The notes under the pieces: generated by a model
Told to the model about the DNA's origin: nothing
Seen by the model: the letters and a program-made list of their open reading frames with translations, nothing else
The model's database searches: none
Position numbers and translations under genes: made by a program
Part shown: positions 11,609 through 22,984 of the stretch, in pieces
How the letters are laid out: every line of letters begins with the position of its first letter
Position numbering within the stretch: position 1 is the stretch's first letter
Assembly: GCA_008360975.2 (NCBI GenBank)
Contig: CM039203.1
Location: forward strand, 310,001 to 374,000
DNA length: 64,000 bases
Source of the DNA: Lichenostomus cassidix
Taxonomy: Eukaryota; Chordata; Aves; Passeriformes; Meliphagidae
Direction: 5' to 3'

Positions 11609-14600
11609 CTATGCCCGGGGGACCAGGTTGGTCCGCAGGGGCAGCAGAGCTTCCACCCAGCGCCCAGGCTGCTGCAGCAGCTGCTTCCACACGCCCTGCT
11701 CCTCCGCCGTCGAGTCCATCCAGCCCACGGGCAGCCCGTAGCTGCTCCCTGCAGAGACACCACCCTGTCACCCCTGAGCCACGACCCTGGGGACACCCTG
11801 AGGAGCTGGTGGTCCCCTCCTCCTCACCGGTGCCCAGGCTGAGCCGGATGCCGCCCAGCTGGCGCTTGGAAAAGGCTTCGTGGTGCCAGAGGGTGAACTC
11901 AGCACACGCCTCGGCCAAGTCCTTGGCCTGGAATCCGTCGTACACCATGGTGTGGTTAAAGAGAGGGCTCAGGCTCCGCTTCACCACCCGCGTCTTCTGA
12001 CGGCTCGCCTTGCTGTCATCTGGCAGCACGTAGCTGGAGTGACACCGGGGTGAGGTGGGGACACCCCAGCAGCCCCTCTGGATGACCCCGGGGTGCCACC
12101 CCCCCTTACCACTGCACGAAGCTGTCCACGGTGCCACTCTGCAGCGGGATGAGGCTCTGAGCATCCTTCACCCAGATGTGCAGCTCGCCCGTGGGTGGCA
12201 TCCCCCCTCCTGCAGGCCAGAGGGGTCAGGGGCACCCTGCCATGCCAGACCCCACCCCGGCTACCCACAGGCCCCTCTCACCTTCTGAGCCGGCAGGGAT
12301 GAACTTCAGCGCCAGGTTGAGGTTGCCGCAGCTGGCGAGGCCATCTGAGGGGATGGGCATCTGTGGAGGATGGGAGGTTGCAGGGACTGGGCATGAACAG
12401 GGAGGGCTCGGGGGACATGGGGCTTACCCGTGGCTGGAGACTGAACCACTCAGGCCGTGTGTTAGCCCAGTCCCAGGTGCCCAGAGCGACCTCCACCTCG
12501 CCCAGGAAGAGATTCCTGCCCAGACTGTCATGGTGCCACACGGAGAGGTTCAGGGTCCTGCCCTGCAGGTCCCTCTTCTCCAGTTTGTACTGGTGGGGAG
12601 AGGACACAGGGTGAGATTATCCACCCCCACCCACCCAATTTGAACCAGGGGACCCTCCAAAACCACCCCAAAGCAGGGTTAGAAACCTTGAGGGTCTCAT
12701 TGAAGACAGGATCCAAGCTCCTCTTCCTCACCGCGGTCTTGCGCTTGCTGCGGTTGGACTTGTCTGGCAGCAGGTAAGTCTTGATGTACCTGGGGCCAAA
12801 AACCGAGCTGGGTGCAGTGGGGGTCAGGGTGGGCATGCCCTGGGCAGTGCCAGCGGGGTTTGGGCACTCACGGGTCCGAGCGCTGCTTCTTGGCCTCGGC
12901 CAGCTCCCGGCAGCGCAGGACGTGGACCTGCAGCTCCTTCTTGGCTGCGTCGTAGTGCAGGGAGAACTGGACACAGCCCCGCACAGCCACCCTGCCCAGC
13001 TCCCCCTCGCTGTACAGGCTCATCAGGCTCCCACTCAGCTGTGGGGGGTGGCACGGTCAGGGGGGCTGGGGAGGTGACCCCCACCCACCCCACCCTGCCC
13101 CAGTGCCGCACCGTGGAGGAGCTGAGGCTGGACACAGAGGAGCTGGTGGTGCTCAGCAGGCTCGGGGGACTATGGCCATTCTGTGGGGACAGTGGGGCTG
13201 GGGGGCTCTGATGTGTCTGGGAGGTCTCTGGTCTCTGGAAATGCAAAGAGAGATCAACACCCCCCTTGGGCCCCCAGCCCCACTGAGGGCACCCAGCTCC
13301 TAGCAGCATCTGGTGCTTGGGCACAGTCCATGCTGAGGTGGCTTTGCTCAGCCCCCCCAGGTCCCCAAAACCCCATACAGTTACCTCCAGACCTCTGAAA
13401 CCCCATACAGCCCCCTCCAACCCCATACAGCCCCCTCCAACCTTGTACAGAGCCCTCTAGCCCCCCAAACTCATGTAGCCTCTCCAACCCACCCAACCCT
13501 ACAGAGCTCCTCAACTCCATACAGCCCCCTCAAACCCCCCAGCCCCCCCAGTCCCCCATCTGACCTGCCCAGCATCATGGCTGCTGTGTGCCGAGTCTGG
13601 CTCCTCCTCATCCTCCTCTGTGCTGGATGAGCCGAAGGGATTCCCACCTGCCATGTCACCTGCGAGGACAAGGGGAGGGTAGGAGGGGGAGATCCCTTTT
13701 TTGGCCAGAGCAGCAAGACGAGGAGCCACAGTGGGGGGCCAGAAGGAGGCTGGTGAGCAGTGTTGGGGGGCTACAGCCCCCCAGATTCCCACAGCACTGA
13801 CCCCAGATCCCCGTTACCTGGCTGGCCCAGGCTGTCCTGCTCCCTCGATGGGCTGCCACCCTGCAGCAAGGGCTGTGACACCGGGGTTCCCTCCATGGCC
13901 AGGGCAGGAGGGCTGGGCTGGGAGGGAAAGGGTGAGAACAGGGACAGCAGGCACCCCCTCCTCCCCCGCCTGCATCCCCCAGTCCAGCCCCTCTGGGCTC
14001 CTGGGGACAGGGTGAAGGATGACCCATGGGATACCCCAAGGGACATTTTGTGGGACATTTCCCATCACTAGACAGGGTTTGGGATCACTCTGAATGCAGC
14101 ACCAACTTGGGATGGCACTGGGGGTGCTGCAGAATGACCCCCCAGCAGCTGGGGTCATGTGCTGCTCAACCCCCACACCAGGGACCCACCTGGAGCCCAG
14201 TGGCCTCCTGCACCTCCTCCGTGGGGGAGCTGTGGGAAGAGAGAACTGTTAGCTTGGTCTAGATGGTGGAGAGCCAGACAACAGGACAGTGGGAGACCCT
14301 GGGATAATGGACAGATGGACACTGGGATGGTGGGAGACAGTGGTGGACAGATGGTGGAAAAGCAGAGCCTGGAAGGATGGTCAGACACCAAGGATGGTCA
14401 GACCCAGCCCTGGCTGCACCATCCCCTTGACCACGGCTTCTGCTCCCCCTCCAGCTCCTGTGCCACTCCCAGAGGGTACCAGCGACATGCCACCAGCCCT
14501 GGGACACCTGTGGGGTCACAACCTCCCTTCGCTACCCTCACCTCTCATCTGTCTCTGACACACCATCCTCATCCTCCTTCTCTTCTGCCGGTGGCTCATC

Positions 14601-15334
14601 GATGGCCTCCAGCTCACCCAGACTGGGGCCACGCTCCAGGTCCCCTGTTCCTGAGGACATCGGGGAGCTCAGCGGGCCGAGCCCTGGCCCCCCGTGTCCC
14701 CTGCCCCCCACACCCCATCCCTCGCCTACCCCGGGGTTTCCTCCTGCGGCGGATGGACGCTCGGACGAGGTCGGAGCCCAGGTGGTGCCGATGGCGCTGA
14801 GCCCGAGCGTCGCAGAACCATTCCCCAGTGAGGCTGCGCAGCCGCGCCGGGTCTGACACCGACTTGCGGAGTTTGCTGGTGTGGGAGAGTGGGTCATGTT
14901 GGGATCCCCAGCCTGGCACTGCCATCGGCCCCTGTGCCACTGCCCCAGAGCCCTCCCGACCAATGGAGCCACCACAAGGTCCTGGGGGGGCACCAGGCAC
15001 CTCCTTCCAGGGGGTTTGGGAGCCCTGGTGCTGCTGTGACGAACCAGGGCTTTCAACCTGGCTGAGCTCAACGGGTGATCCCATTCTCAGGGCAAAAGGG
15101 GACCCTCAGCCCGGCTGCTCCGTCCCCAAGGGGTGATGGACACCAAGCTGGCTGCTCCTGGGGGGTCCACGCTGTCCCCAAGGGTGACTCCGAGCAGGGA
15201 CCCCCAGCCCACCTGATGCGTCCCTCCTCCCGCCGGCGGAGCTGCCAGTCCCGGCGCAGCACCTCGGCGATGGAGCTGCGCTCCTCCTCCGTCAGGAAGC
15301 TCAGGTCCAGCAGCGCCTCAGGCTCCAGCGCCAT
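11609..15334 (-). CDS. SYTL1: synaptotagmin-like 1 (Slp1, Rab27 effector)
   Basis: Fourteen coding exons read on the minus strand: 15213-15334, 14730-14875, 14542-14650, 14190-14229, 13818-13917, 13565-13659, 13112-13234, 12872-13038, 12687-12789, 12428-12589, 12282-12360, 12110-12209, 11828-12033 and 11609-11748. All have GT-AG borders and the phases close to 1692 nt (563 aa; human about 560). Residues 8-40 ([20 protein letters not shown]) and about 50-85 ([16 protein letters not shown]) form the Slp homology domain that binds GTP-Rab27. An acidic Ser/Glu linker follows. C2A is at about 262-385 and C2B at about 418-545, ending [12 protein letters not shown]. Slp1 tethers Rab27 secretory granules to the plasma membrane. 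The ATG is in Kozak context (GCCATGG), six bases after a CCCCACAG acceptor, so at least one noncoding exon lies upstream. No canonical minus-strand AATAAA was found in the 500 bp after the stop. Confidence 0.94.
13360..13555 (-). repeat. intronic ~20-bp minisatellite in SYTL1
   Basis: About eight to nine degenerate copies of a unit like AACCCCATACAGCCCCCTCC (plus strand) in the intron between coding exons 6 and 7 (intron 13235-13564). It fills most of that intron. Confidence 0.8.
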
Positions 15335-17095
15335 GGCGGGCTGTGGGGACAGCCGGGGGACACCCCGAGGGGCTGGCGACAGCGACACGGGGCGCTCAGC
15401 TTGCCGGGCGTGCACCAGCGATGCCAACATCTGGAGAGGCTCCTCGGGGCCGCTGAGGAGGATTCCCCCCGCTCATCCTGCTGAGAAGACAAGGGGAGGA
15501 GCTCAGCTCACACCGCCACCCCAAACACCCCACCGGCGACAGACGAGGAGCGGGACGATGCCGAGGTGCCAAGCCAAGGGCACAGGTAGCCCCAGGGCGG
15601 GCTCGGGGACATCGTGCCGCTCCTCCCGCTGCCGGCTCCGTGCCAGCGCAGCCCTGCCCGCTGCCGGCATCCTGCCCGCGGCCTGTGTTTGCCCAGCGTG
15701 TTTGCTCAGGGCTGCTCTGTCCCTGCCCGCCTTCCCGAGGGATTCACCGGGGCACACGGACAGATGGCACAAGGGGGCTTGGCTGCCCCCGCGATGGGCT
15801 GACCGAGCCGGGCTGAGGCCGTGCTCAGCTCATCACATCTCCCAGGGGTCTTGCCCCATGCCCGCCGTTGCCTGAGCGCGGCCCCTCCTGGCCCCGGAGT
15901 TGGGAAAGCGCTGCCTGCTGTCACCGAGGGCAGGAAATTGCAGCAGTCTTGGGGCGGGACCAGCCAGGAACCCCCGGCCACCCCCCGGCCACCCCCCGGG
16001 TTCCTGAGCTCCCACAGAGACATGCCCTGGCACGGCTGGGGGTCCCACAGCCCCGAAGGTGACTTTGACAGGGCCATGGGTGGCCCTGTCCCAGCCTGTC
16101 CCTGCCCCTCAGGTGCTCCTGTCCCAGGGGGTGTCAGACATCCCCCAGGGTTGGGAACGCCAGCCCAGGACCTGAGCACATCGGGTGCCAACCCCACCAG
16201 GGCCCCCCCAAACCACCAGCAGGGACCCCCAACACCGCCTCGCCCCCTCAGGGGGAACCTGTGACAGCCACAAGCCCCCTGTCCCCAGCATGGCTCTGGG
16301 GGTGTACCGGGGGACACAATACCGGCTCTCCCCGGCGCTGGGGTGATGCTGCCGCCGCCTCCCCGCCGCAGCTGCTCGTATCCTGTTTACTGCCGGCGCA
16401 CGGGGGGGTCTCCCCACCCCGGAACAGAGCCACCACCTAAAAATGTCACCTAAGTCTGAGCCAAGCACTGCTGTGGCCCACAGTTCCCTGCGGGGACCCC
16501 AAAACAGAGCCTTAAAGAAGCACCACAGCCCTGCCGGTGTGCAGAGGGGTGCTGGGCACTCGGCCCCCCACCCTGCACGGGGGACCAGTCAAACCAGTTA
16601 AACCTCCCACGGAAGCCACAACCGGGGGGTGCACGTCTCTCTTTTTTTCGTTGCAGGCAGCCCGACACGCTGGAGGGGGGTCTGAACAGCGTGAAACAAT
16701 CCCCCCACCCCCCCACAAAACGGAGCCACGGCCAGCCCCTCCTGGGTGACCCTACAGCCCTCCAGGGTGACCCCACAGCCCTCCAGGGACTGGCAGACCC
16801 CAAGCGTCTCCAGCACAGTGCAGTGCTGCCCGACAGCCGGGACTCCCCCGCCTCCTCCCAGCACCGGAGACCCCATCAGGGGCGACCCCGGCCAGCTCCC
16901 CGGGTGCAGCTCTGTCACAGCGTGGGGACAAGAAAAATCGCCCCCCAAGCGCGTGGCCGGGAGCCCCCAACCCACCCTCCTCAGCGGGTAGCACAGAGGG
17001 GAGGCTGCAACCCGCCAGGAGGGGCGAGAGGAGCCGCACCAGCGGTCCCAGGGCTGCAGCCCCCCGCCCTGGGTTCAGCCCCACGCCACCCTTAC
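15335..17095 (-). other. SYTL1: SYTL1 5' UTR remainder and first intron (inferred)
   Basis: 15335-15340 is the untranslated start of the first coding exon, after acceptor CCCCACAG. Upstream runs a GC-rich stretch to a strong donor CAG|GTAAGG at 17096/17095. A further possible acceptor (CTTCTCAGCAG) lies near 15480. I saw no coding exon of another gene. Confidence 0.45.
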
Positions 17096-17330
17096 CTGCC
17101 CAGCTGGTGGGGTCTCGGTGGATCGCTGCCCCCTAGCACCCCACGGGGACCCTGGTGGGTGTGCGCTGCCCCTGTCCCCACCCCGGCTGGGTGTTGTGCC
17201 CGGGGTGACTCAACCGCAGCCCTGCGAGCGCCTCCGCGCCCGGCGGCACGAAAGCAGGGACTGGAGCCAGCAGCGCCCGCCGGACGGGACTGAACTGGGC
17301 TGAACTGGGCTGAACTGGGAGGCGTCAGGC
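17096..17330 (-). other. SYTL1: candidate SYTL1 noncoding exon 1
   Basis: A consensus donor GGGCAG|GTAAGGG is visible on the minus strand and the sequence just upstream is CpG-rich (17215-17340). The coding part of SYTL1 needs an upstream exon in this orientation. The exon's 5' end is unknown. A 10-bp unit TGAACTGGGC occurs three times at 17291-17320 (last base of the third copy differs). Confidence 0.4.
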
Positions 17331-17339
17331 GCCCGGGAA

Positions 17340-20300
17340 GGGGTGGCGCGGCAGGGATGCGCCCCGGCACAGGGGGACCCCAAACCTGCTGGAGACTCGA
17401 AGCCAAGGGTGTGGGAAAGGGGATGGGGTGGGAGGTGTCCCACCCTGGTGTCACACAGGGGCCTGGGGACAGGATGTGGTTCTGAGGGGTCCTGGGAGAG
17501 CCCCTGGGCTACACTGGGGGAGCTGGGGGGTCTGTGCTGGCCATGGGAGGAGCAGCACATCTGCCCCCCCGCAGCACCCTGAAGCCCCCCACCCCAAAAG
17601 CTCAGTGCGGAGAAACATCGGATCTCTGGGGCTTCGCAGGATCTGCGTCCCCCAGGGTGTCCTCGGCTCCATGGCTCTCATCCCATACGGCGTTCCCAGC
17701 CCACGGCTCCTTTCCGACTGGACCGCCCCAGCCCCCTCCTCACCCCATCGCTCCCCCTAGTCCCCTCCCACCCCCTCCCCGTGGCTCCCCCCAGCCCCAC
17801 ATTCCCTATCCCATGGATATTCCAGCCCCACAACTCCCATCCTGCAGGGAACAATCCCATCTTGCTCTGAGTGGCTGGGGGTCCTGACCATCCAGGACCA
17901 TCCTGGGTGCTCAGCCCCACGCAGGATCAGGCCAGCAATGCCAGGCAGGGATAAACCCTGGGCAGGAGCACCTCTGCCTGGCACAGAGGGAGCTGTGCCT
18001 CAGTTTCCCTCGATGCCAGGGGGAGAGCAGCTGGCTGGGGTGGGGGTCAGGCTCCCCCCCAGCTTTAAGGCGAGATGGCAGCACTTACCAACCGCAAGAA
18101 AAGGGGATTATTTTTAGCCTGGTTTCTCAGGAAATGAGACTTCAGCAGTGGCTTCTTGTGGGCCGTGGGCCACCCGCCTTTCTCTCCCCTTGCAGGGTGC
18201 TCACTGCTCAGCTCGGGTGTGGGAGGTCCTGGAGGAATGGGATCCCTGCAATGAGTGCCCTGGGAATGCAGCCAGGTCTCTGCAGGGGGACAGTGATGTG
18301 AGGACACTTGTGTCTCCACAGGGGTTCCCGTGGGCTGGGGGTTCAACTGTGGGTCGCCCTAGGTGGGAGCAAAGCCCTTTATTGGCATCCTGGAATCTTT
18401 GTTCCTGCAACAGCCAGAGTGAGAAACCCTCATGGGATAGTGAAGGGCTTGAGGAGAAGTGGGAGACATCCTGCAGTGTGTCCCACCCCATCCCTGTGAC
18501 CCAGAGGTGCAGCAAGCTTGCTGGGTCTCAGCCACAGCCAGTGCCTCGGGTGATGGGGATGGAGGCTGCAGCAAACCAGTGACAGCAGGTGACACCCAGG
18601 GACACCCTGGCCAGCAGCACACCAGAGCCAGGTGCCAGGACAGCCCTCGGGGATGGTTTTCCTTCCAGCCAGCTCCTGGAGCAGCATGGGAAGAACAGCC
18701 CCTGCTCCTGGTGCTGTCAGCGTCCAGCTCAGAGCAGGCTCTGTCTCATTTCGGCACACTGTGGGCAGCCCTGAGCAAGTCCCGGCCTGCTCCCAGCCCT
18801 CTTCCCCCTCCAGGACTTGTTTCTCAGGTCTGGGAGGTGCAGGCAAGTCTGGTTCTCCTGGTGGGAAATGGAGGCAGGAGCATGAGCTGGGGCATGGGCA
18901 GGTGGGGAAAGCCCTGCAGGGCAGCACCCCAGCTTTGACACTGCCACCTGAGCCTGTTCCTCTCCAGGAATCTCAGCTCCTTGTGCCCTCTGCCCTCCCA
19001 GAGCCTTTGATGTGACACTCAAGTGCTCCCTGGACACACAAGAATGGCGCCAGTTCCCACAGGGACAGACCCAGGTCCCACAGGGATGGCCCCCAACTCT
19101 CCTGGTGACAGACCCCAACTCCCACGGGCTGGGGGGTCCTTGCTTGCAGCCCCTCCTAATTTTTTGTTTCAAATTCCCACAGCAGAGCAGAGACCTCGAG
19201 GTGTTTCCAGCTGTGGCTCTGGCTGGGGATGACATGCAAGGCCTGGCTGGGAGGCCAGTGTTGGATCTTGCAGCCCCTTCCCCTCCCCTGCCTGGGAAAC
19301 AATGGGGTGAGGATAAGGAGAATCCATGGCCTGGGAGGCACCACAGCCCCCAGCAGCTTCCAAAGCTCCTGACATGCCCTAGTGCAATGGGATATTGCTC
19401 CTGGGGGAGCCCTTTGATGCATCCCCCGAAGGGGGTGACCCCAGGGACCCCTCCCCTCTGTCCAGCTGCAGCAAAGTGACCCCACTTCAAAGGCGACTCC
19501 CTGGCGGTGACATTCCCGGCTCCCTGTGGGGAGGGAGGTCAGGGACCCCCAGCCCTGCTCCCCACGGTGGTGCCAGGCAGGGTCAGTCACACTCAGCCAC
19601 CCCGGGTGAGGGGGGGAGGCAGCGAGGTCACTCTAGGATGAGAGCTCAGGCCATGTGGCAGCTGGGATGATCCTGACATTCCACACTGCAGCATTCCTGG
19701 CTCCCGGGGCTGGGCTGGCCATGCTGAGAGCTTGGAGCAGAAAAAGAGGGGAGCAAGGCTCACACAGGAGCCTCGTGTCCTGGGCAGGGAGCTGGGAGCA
19801 TTCTGGGCACCCGAGAGGGACTATCTGGGCACACTCAGACTGGCTGATTCCCTATAATCCCCACATTCCAAGACCTGATCCACAAGGCTCAGCTCCCACA
19901 TCAGATTCCCTGCAGCTCCCAGGCAGCAGGAGAGTGTTAGGAAAATCCTGCCAGGCCTGGGAGGTGAGGAAGGACCCCTGTGGTCCTGGGGGGTTTGGCA
20001 TCCTCACCTCACCTTCCAGCGGCAGATGTGTGTGGGATAAAGCCCTTGGAGCCTCTTGCCATCCCACAGGAGCTGAGGTTGTTTGCCTGGAGGGGCTGAG
20101 CAGAAGGATCCAGGTGGTTTTCCATAAAATGGCTGCACCGTGAAATCCCCTGGCCTTGGACACAACCCAATTTTAAGGCTGATGTACTCCCCCTGCCACA
20201 GCTCCAGCCTCTGGATATCAGATGGAACAGAAAATCCGTGGCTGCATCTGCAGTCAGCAGGCACAGCTTTCCCTGCTCCCAGTTCAGGCAGCAGATCCTG

Positions 20301-20800
20301 CTGGGAGAGGGGAAAATGAGTCTGGCTGTTTGCTTCCGGCAGCCCCAGGGCCAGGACAGGCAGCCTCTCCCCAGGGAAGATGAGGGTCTGGGCTGGAAAG
20401 GGAAGGGAGCTGGGAAAGCAGAGCCTCCCGGAAAATAAGACACAGGAGACAAAAGAGAAGCTGTTCACAGCTGAAGGAAATCAACCTTGGGAAAAAGCAT
20501 CTTCCACCCCAGAACACTTGGCTGCCTCTGCCCAAGCCTTGAGACTCAGCTTTCAATCCCACAAACTATTCCTACAGTGCAGGGATGGGGATCCTCCTGC
20601 CCCCCCAAACCTCCTTCCCAGCAGCAGGGTTGAGAGTTTTCCCTGGAGCAGGGAAAAGGGCAAATTCCTAAAGCCAAAGCTGTGGGAGCTTCGGGATACA
20701 CTTTGGGAGGAGAGGGGCCAGGGCTCAGTGGAGCAGGGGAGATCCCAATCCCAACCCCGCTCTTGGCTGAGGGCTGGGAGGAGGGAAGAGATGCAGCACT
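17340..20800. other. intergenic between SYTL1 and TMEM222, no gene recognised
   Basis: I saw no protein-like exon, CR1 end or RNA gene. There is a strong minus-strand donor-like sequence at about 18089 (TTG|GTAAGTG) preceded by an exact MEF2 consensus CTAAAAATAA (18108-18117, minus strand). These could belong to an alternative SYTL1 first exon; that is speculative. Confidence 0.5.
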
Positions 20801-20822
20801 TGGAGACATCCACAGAAATCAG

Positions 20823-20828
20823 TTTATT
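20823..20828 (-). terminator. TMEM222: candidate TMEM222 poly(A) signal
   Basis: TTTATT on the plus strand gives AATAAA on the minus strand, about 2.16 kb after the TMEM222 stop. About 45 bases upstream in the transcript is a perfect Pumilio site UGUAAAUA (20872-20879). Confidence 0.55.
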
Positions 20829-22984
20829 TCCCTGCCGTCGGGATTATGAAACCACAGAAGCAGAGTTTAAATATTTACAAAGAAATCCAGCGCCCTGCAG
20901 AGATGAAGGGAACAAAGGATGAGGGATGGGGGCTCGGCCTTGCCATTCCAAACTCCGCTCTGGTAAAAAGCATCAGGAGCAAACGAGAGGGAATTTCACA
21001 GTGGGATTTTGGAAGTCCAGGGGCTCCCTGACACCCCCAAGTCTCAGCTTTGGCAATTCTTGTAGAGCTCATGGATAAAACACAGACAGGATGGGCTGAC
21101 GGGATCGAGGTTATTGCTGAGGGTGGATCCAGCCCCAGGTCACTGCAAGGAACCAGACTGAAAACACACAGGGAAAGCATTCCCGTCTCCCACCCGGCTG
21201 GCTGCATGCTGTGCAGCAGCTCCTGGGTGGAGAGCAGAGCTCGGAACACTCCGTCCTTTCATCCAGGTTCTCTTTGATCAGGATTTCGGTTTCCCGAGCA
21301 GCCCCGGGCCCAGCAGCCTCCACCTCATGCTCTCCTCCGGAATGTTTCAGCTCCAGGTTGATGGGGAAGGCCAGAATGGGGTGACAGAGGGACAATAACG
21401 AGCAGGAGACTTAAGGGTTGATTTAAAAGTGACAGAGGAAAAGGGGAAAACACAGAAATGAGCCCAAGAGGAGGCCTAACCCTCCCCCATGGCTGGAGGA
21501 GTCAGGGCAGTGGGAGAGGCACATGGGGAGGGGTCTGAAAACCAGTAGGGTGACAGTGACTGGGCTCCCGAGTCAGAGGAAGCTGCAGACATGGCAGAGA
21601 CTCCAGAAAAGCTTTCCTGCTGGCCACAAGCACTCCTTGAGTTTGGAGTCCATCAGGTACTGGAGTAATGAGCTGTTTTTTCAGGTGTGAGTGGAAAAGT
21701 TCTTCTCCCCCCTCTGCAGCCAGCAGGGACTTGCTCAGCTGGACATGACCCTTCAGCCAGGCTTGGTTTTAGAACTTTCCCCGGCTCAGAGCCCTCCAAA
21801 ACCAGCACCTCAGCACACAGACCTGGCTGTGCAAGGGGCTCCAGGTAACACCCAAACTCCCTTCCTGCCACAGCCCATCCTGCCCAAGCTGTGCTGCTCA
21901 CACCAACCCCTGCACAGCACCTGTGGCCAGGTGAGCTCTCCAAAGCTCCCTAAACCATTCCTAAATCACCATCCCAGGAGCAGCCAGGAGAAAGCCACTG
22001 CCCCAGCTTGCTGCTGCAAAGCAGCAGCCATCAGCAGATGGGCAGCTCCAGCCCCTTCACCTCTCCAGCTCTGAGCTCAGGTGCTGCTCCCACAGAGGTT
22101 TTCCAACCCCAGGCTCAGCCTCCCTGCCCCAGCTGCTGCCTGAGACACCGAGCACAGGGATCAAAGGGAAACAAGAGGCTTGTGAGGATTGCAGTGCCAG
22201 ATTTAGCAATTCAGAGCCCAGGGAGAAGCAGGGAAGTGCTATTTTCTCTGGCACAAGCTAAAAGGGATCAAGCAGCTGCCTCCCAGTGCTGCAGCAGGCT
22301 CCTGAAGGGGAGCACCCTGCCACGAGCCATTCCCAAGCCAGCCCTTCGACTTTCCTGCCTTTCCAGGCTCACCAGCAGGACCAGGGGAGTTGGCCCTGCC
22401 ACAGAGCGTCCCTCAGGAGTGTCCCACCCCAACACCCTGCTGCCACTGCTGGGGGCCATCACTGAGTGCTGGGGCACCCCATCCCCCCGGGAAGAACCCC
22501 ACACTTCCACTTTGGAATGTGTGCTACTGGAGAGATGTGCCACAGGGAAAACAGCAACTCCTAACTGGAGATCCAGGGAATCTGAGGAAGCATCTGGTGA
22601 AGAGGAAGAAAGCAGGTGATCAGAGACCCTCCCAAAGTGTATCTGCTTGTGCCACTGCAGGAGGCAGAGTTGGCCTGGGGCTTTTCTTGGCACTGAAAGC
22701 AAAGGTGTTCACCCCTTTCCTTTCCTGATGCCACTCCCACCTCCCCAGCTGCAGAAACGGAGAGAGCAGGAGATTCCAGACCCCTGACACTGGGAGACAC
22801 CATCGACAGAACAGAAACAGGAGGAAAAGAAGGCAATTCCAGGAGACGAAGATGAGCTGGTAGATGGAGTGGGGTTGCCACCTTCCCTGGAAAAGAGCTC
22901 CCCGAGTGCCACACCTCCATCCTGCTGGATCAGTCACAGTTTCTTCCTTTGTGTGCTCAGGGATTGGGGGCTCCAGAGCTGCCA
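20829..22984 (-). other. TMEM222: TMEM222 3' UTR (inferred)
   Basis: Non-coding stretch between the TMEM222 stop and the first canonical minus-strand AATAAA noticed. No other gene or transposon is visible in it. Its extent is inferred from the polyadenylation signal. Confidence 0.5.

Noticed and set aside
11064..12164. 366-codon minus-strand frame as a separate gene
   Set aside because: Its middle is SYTL1 coding exon 13 (11828-12033). The rest is read-through into introns and the 3' region.
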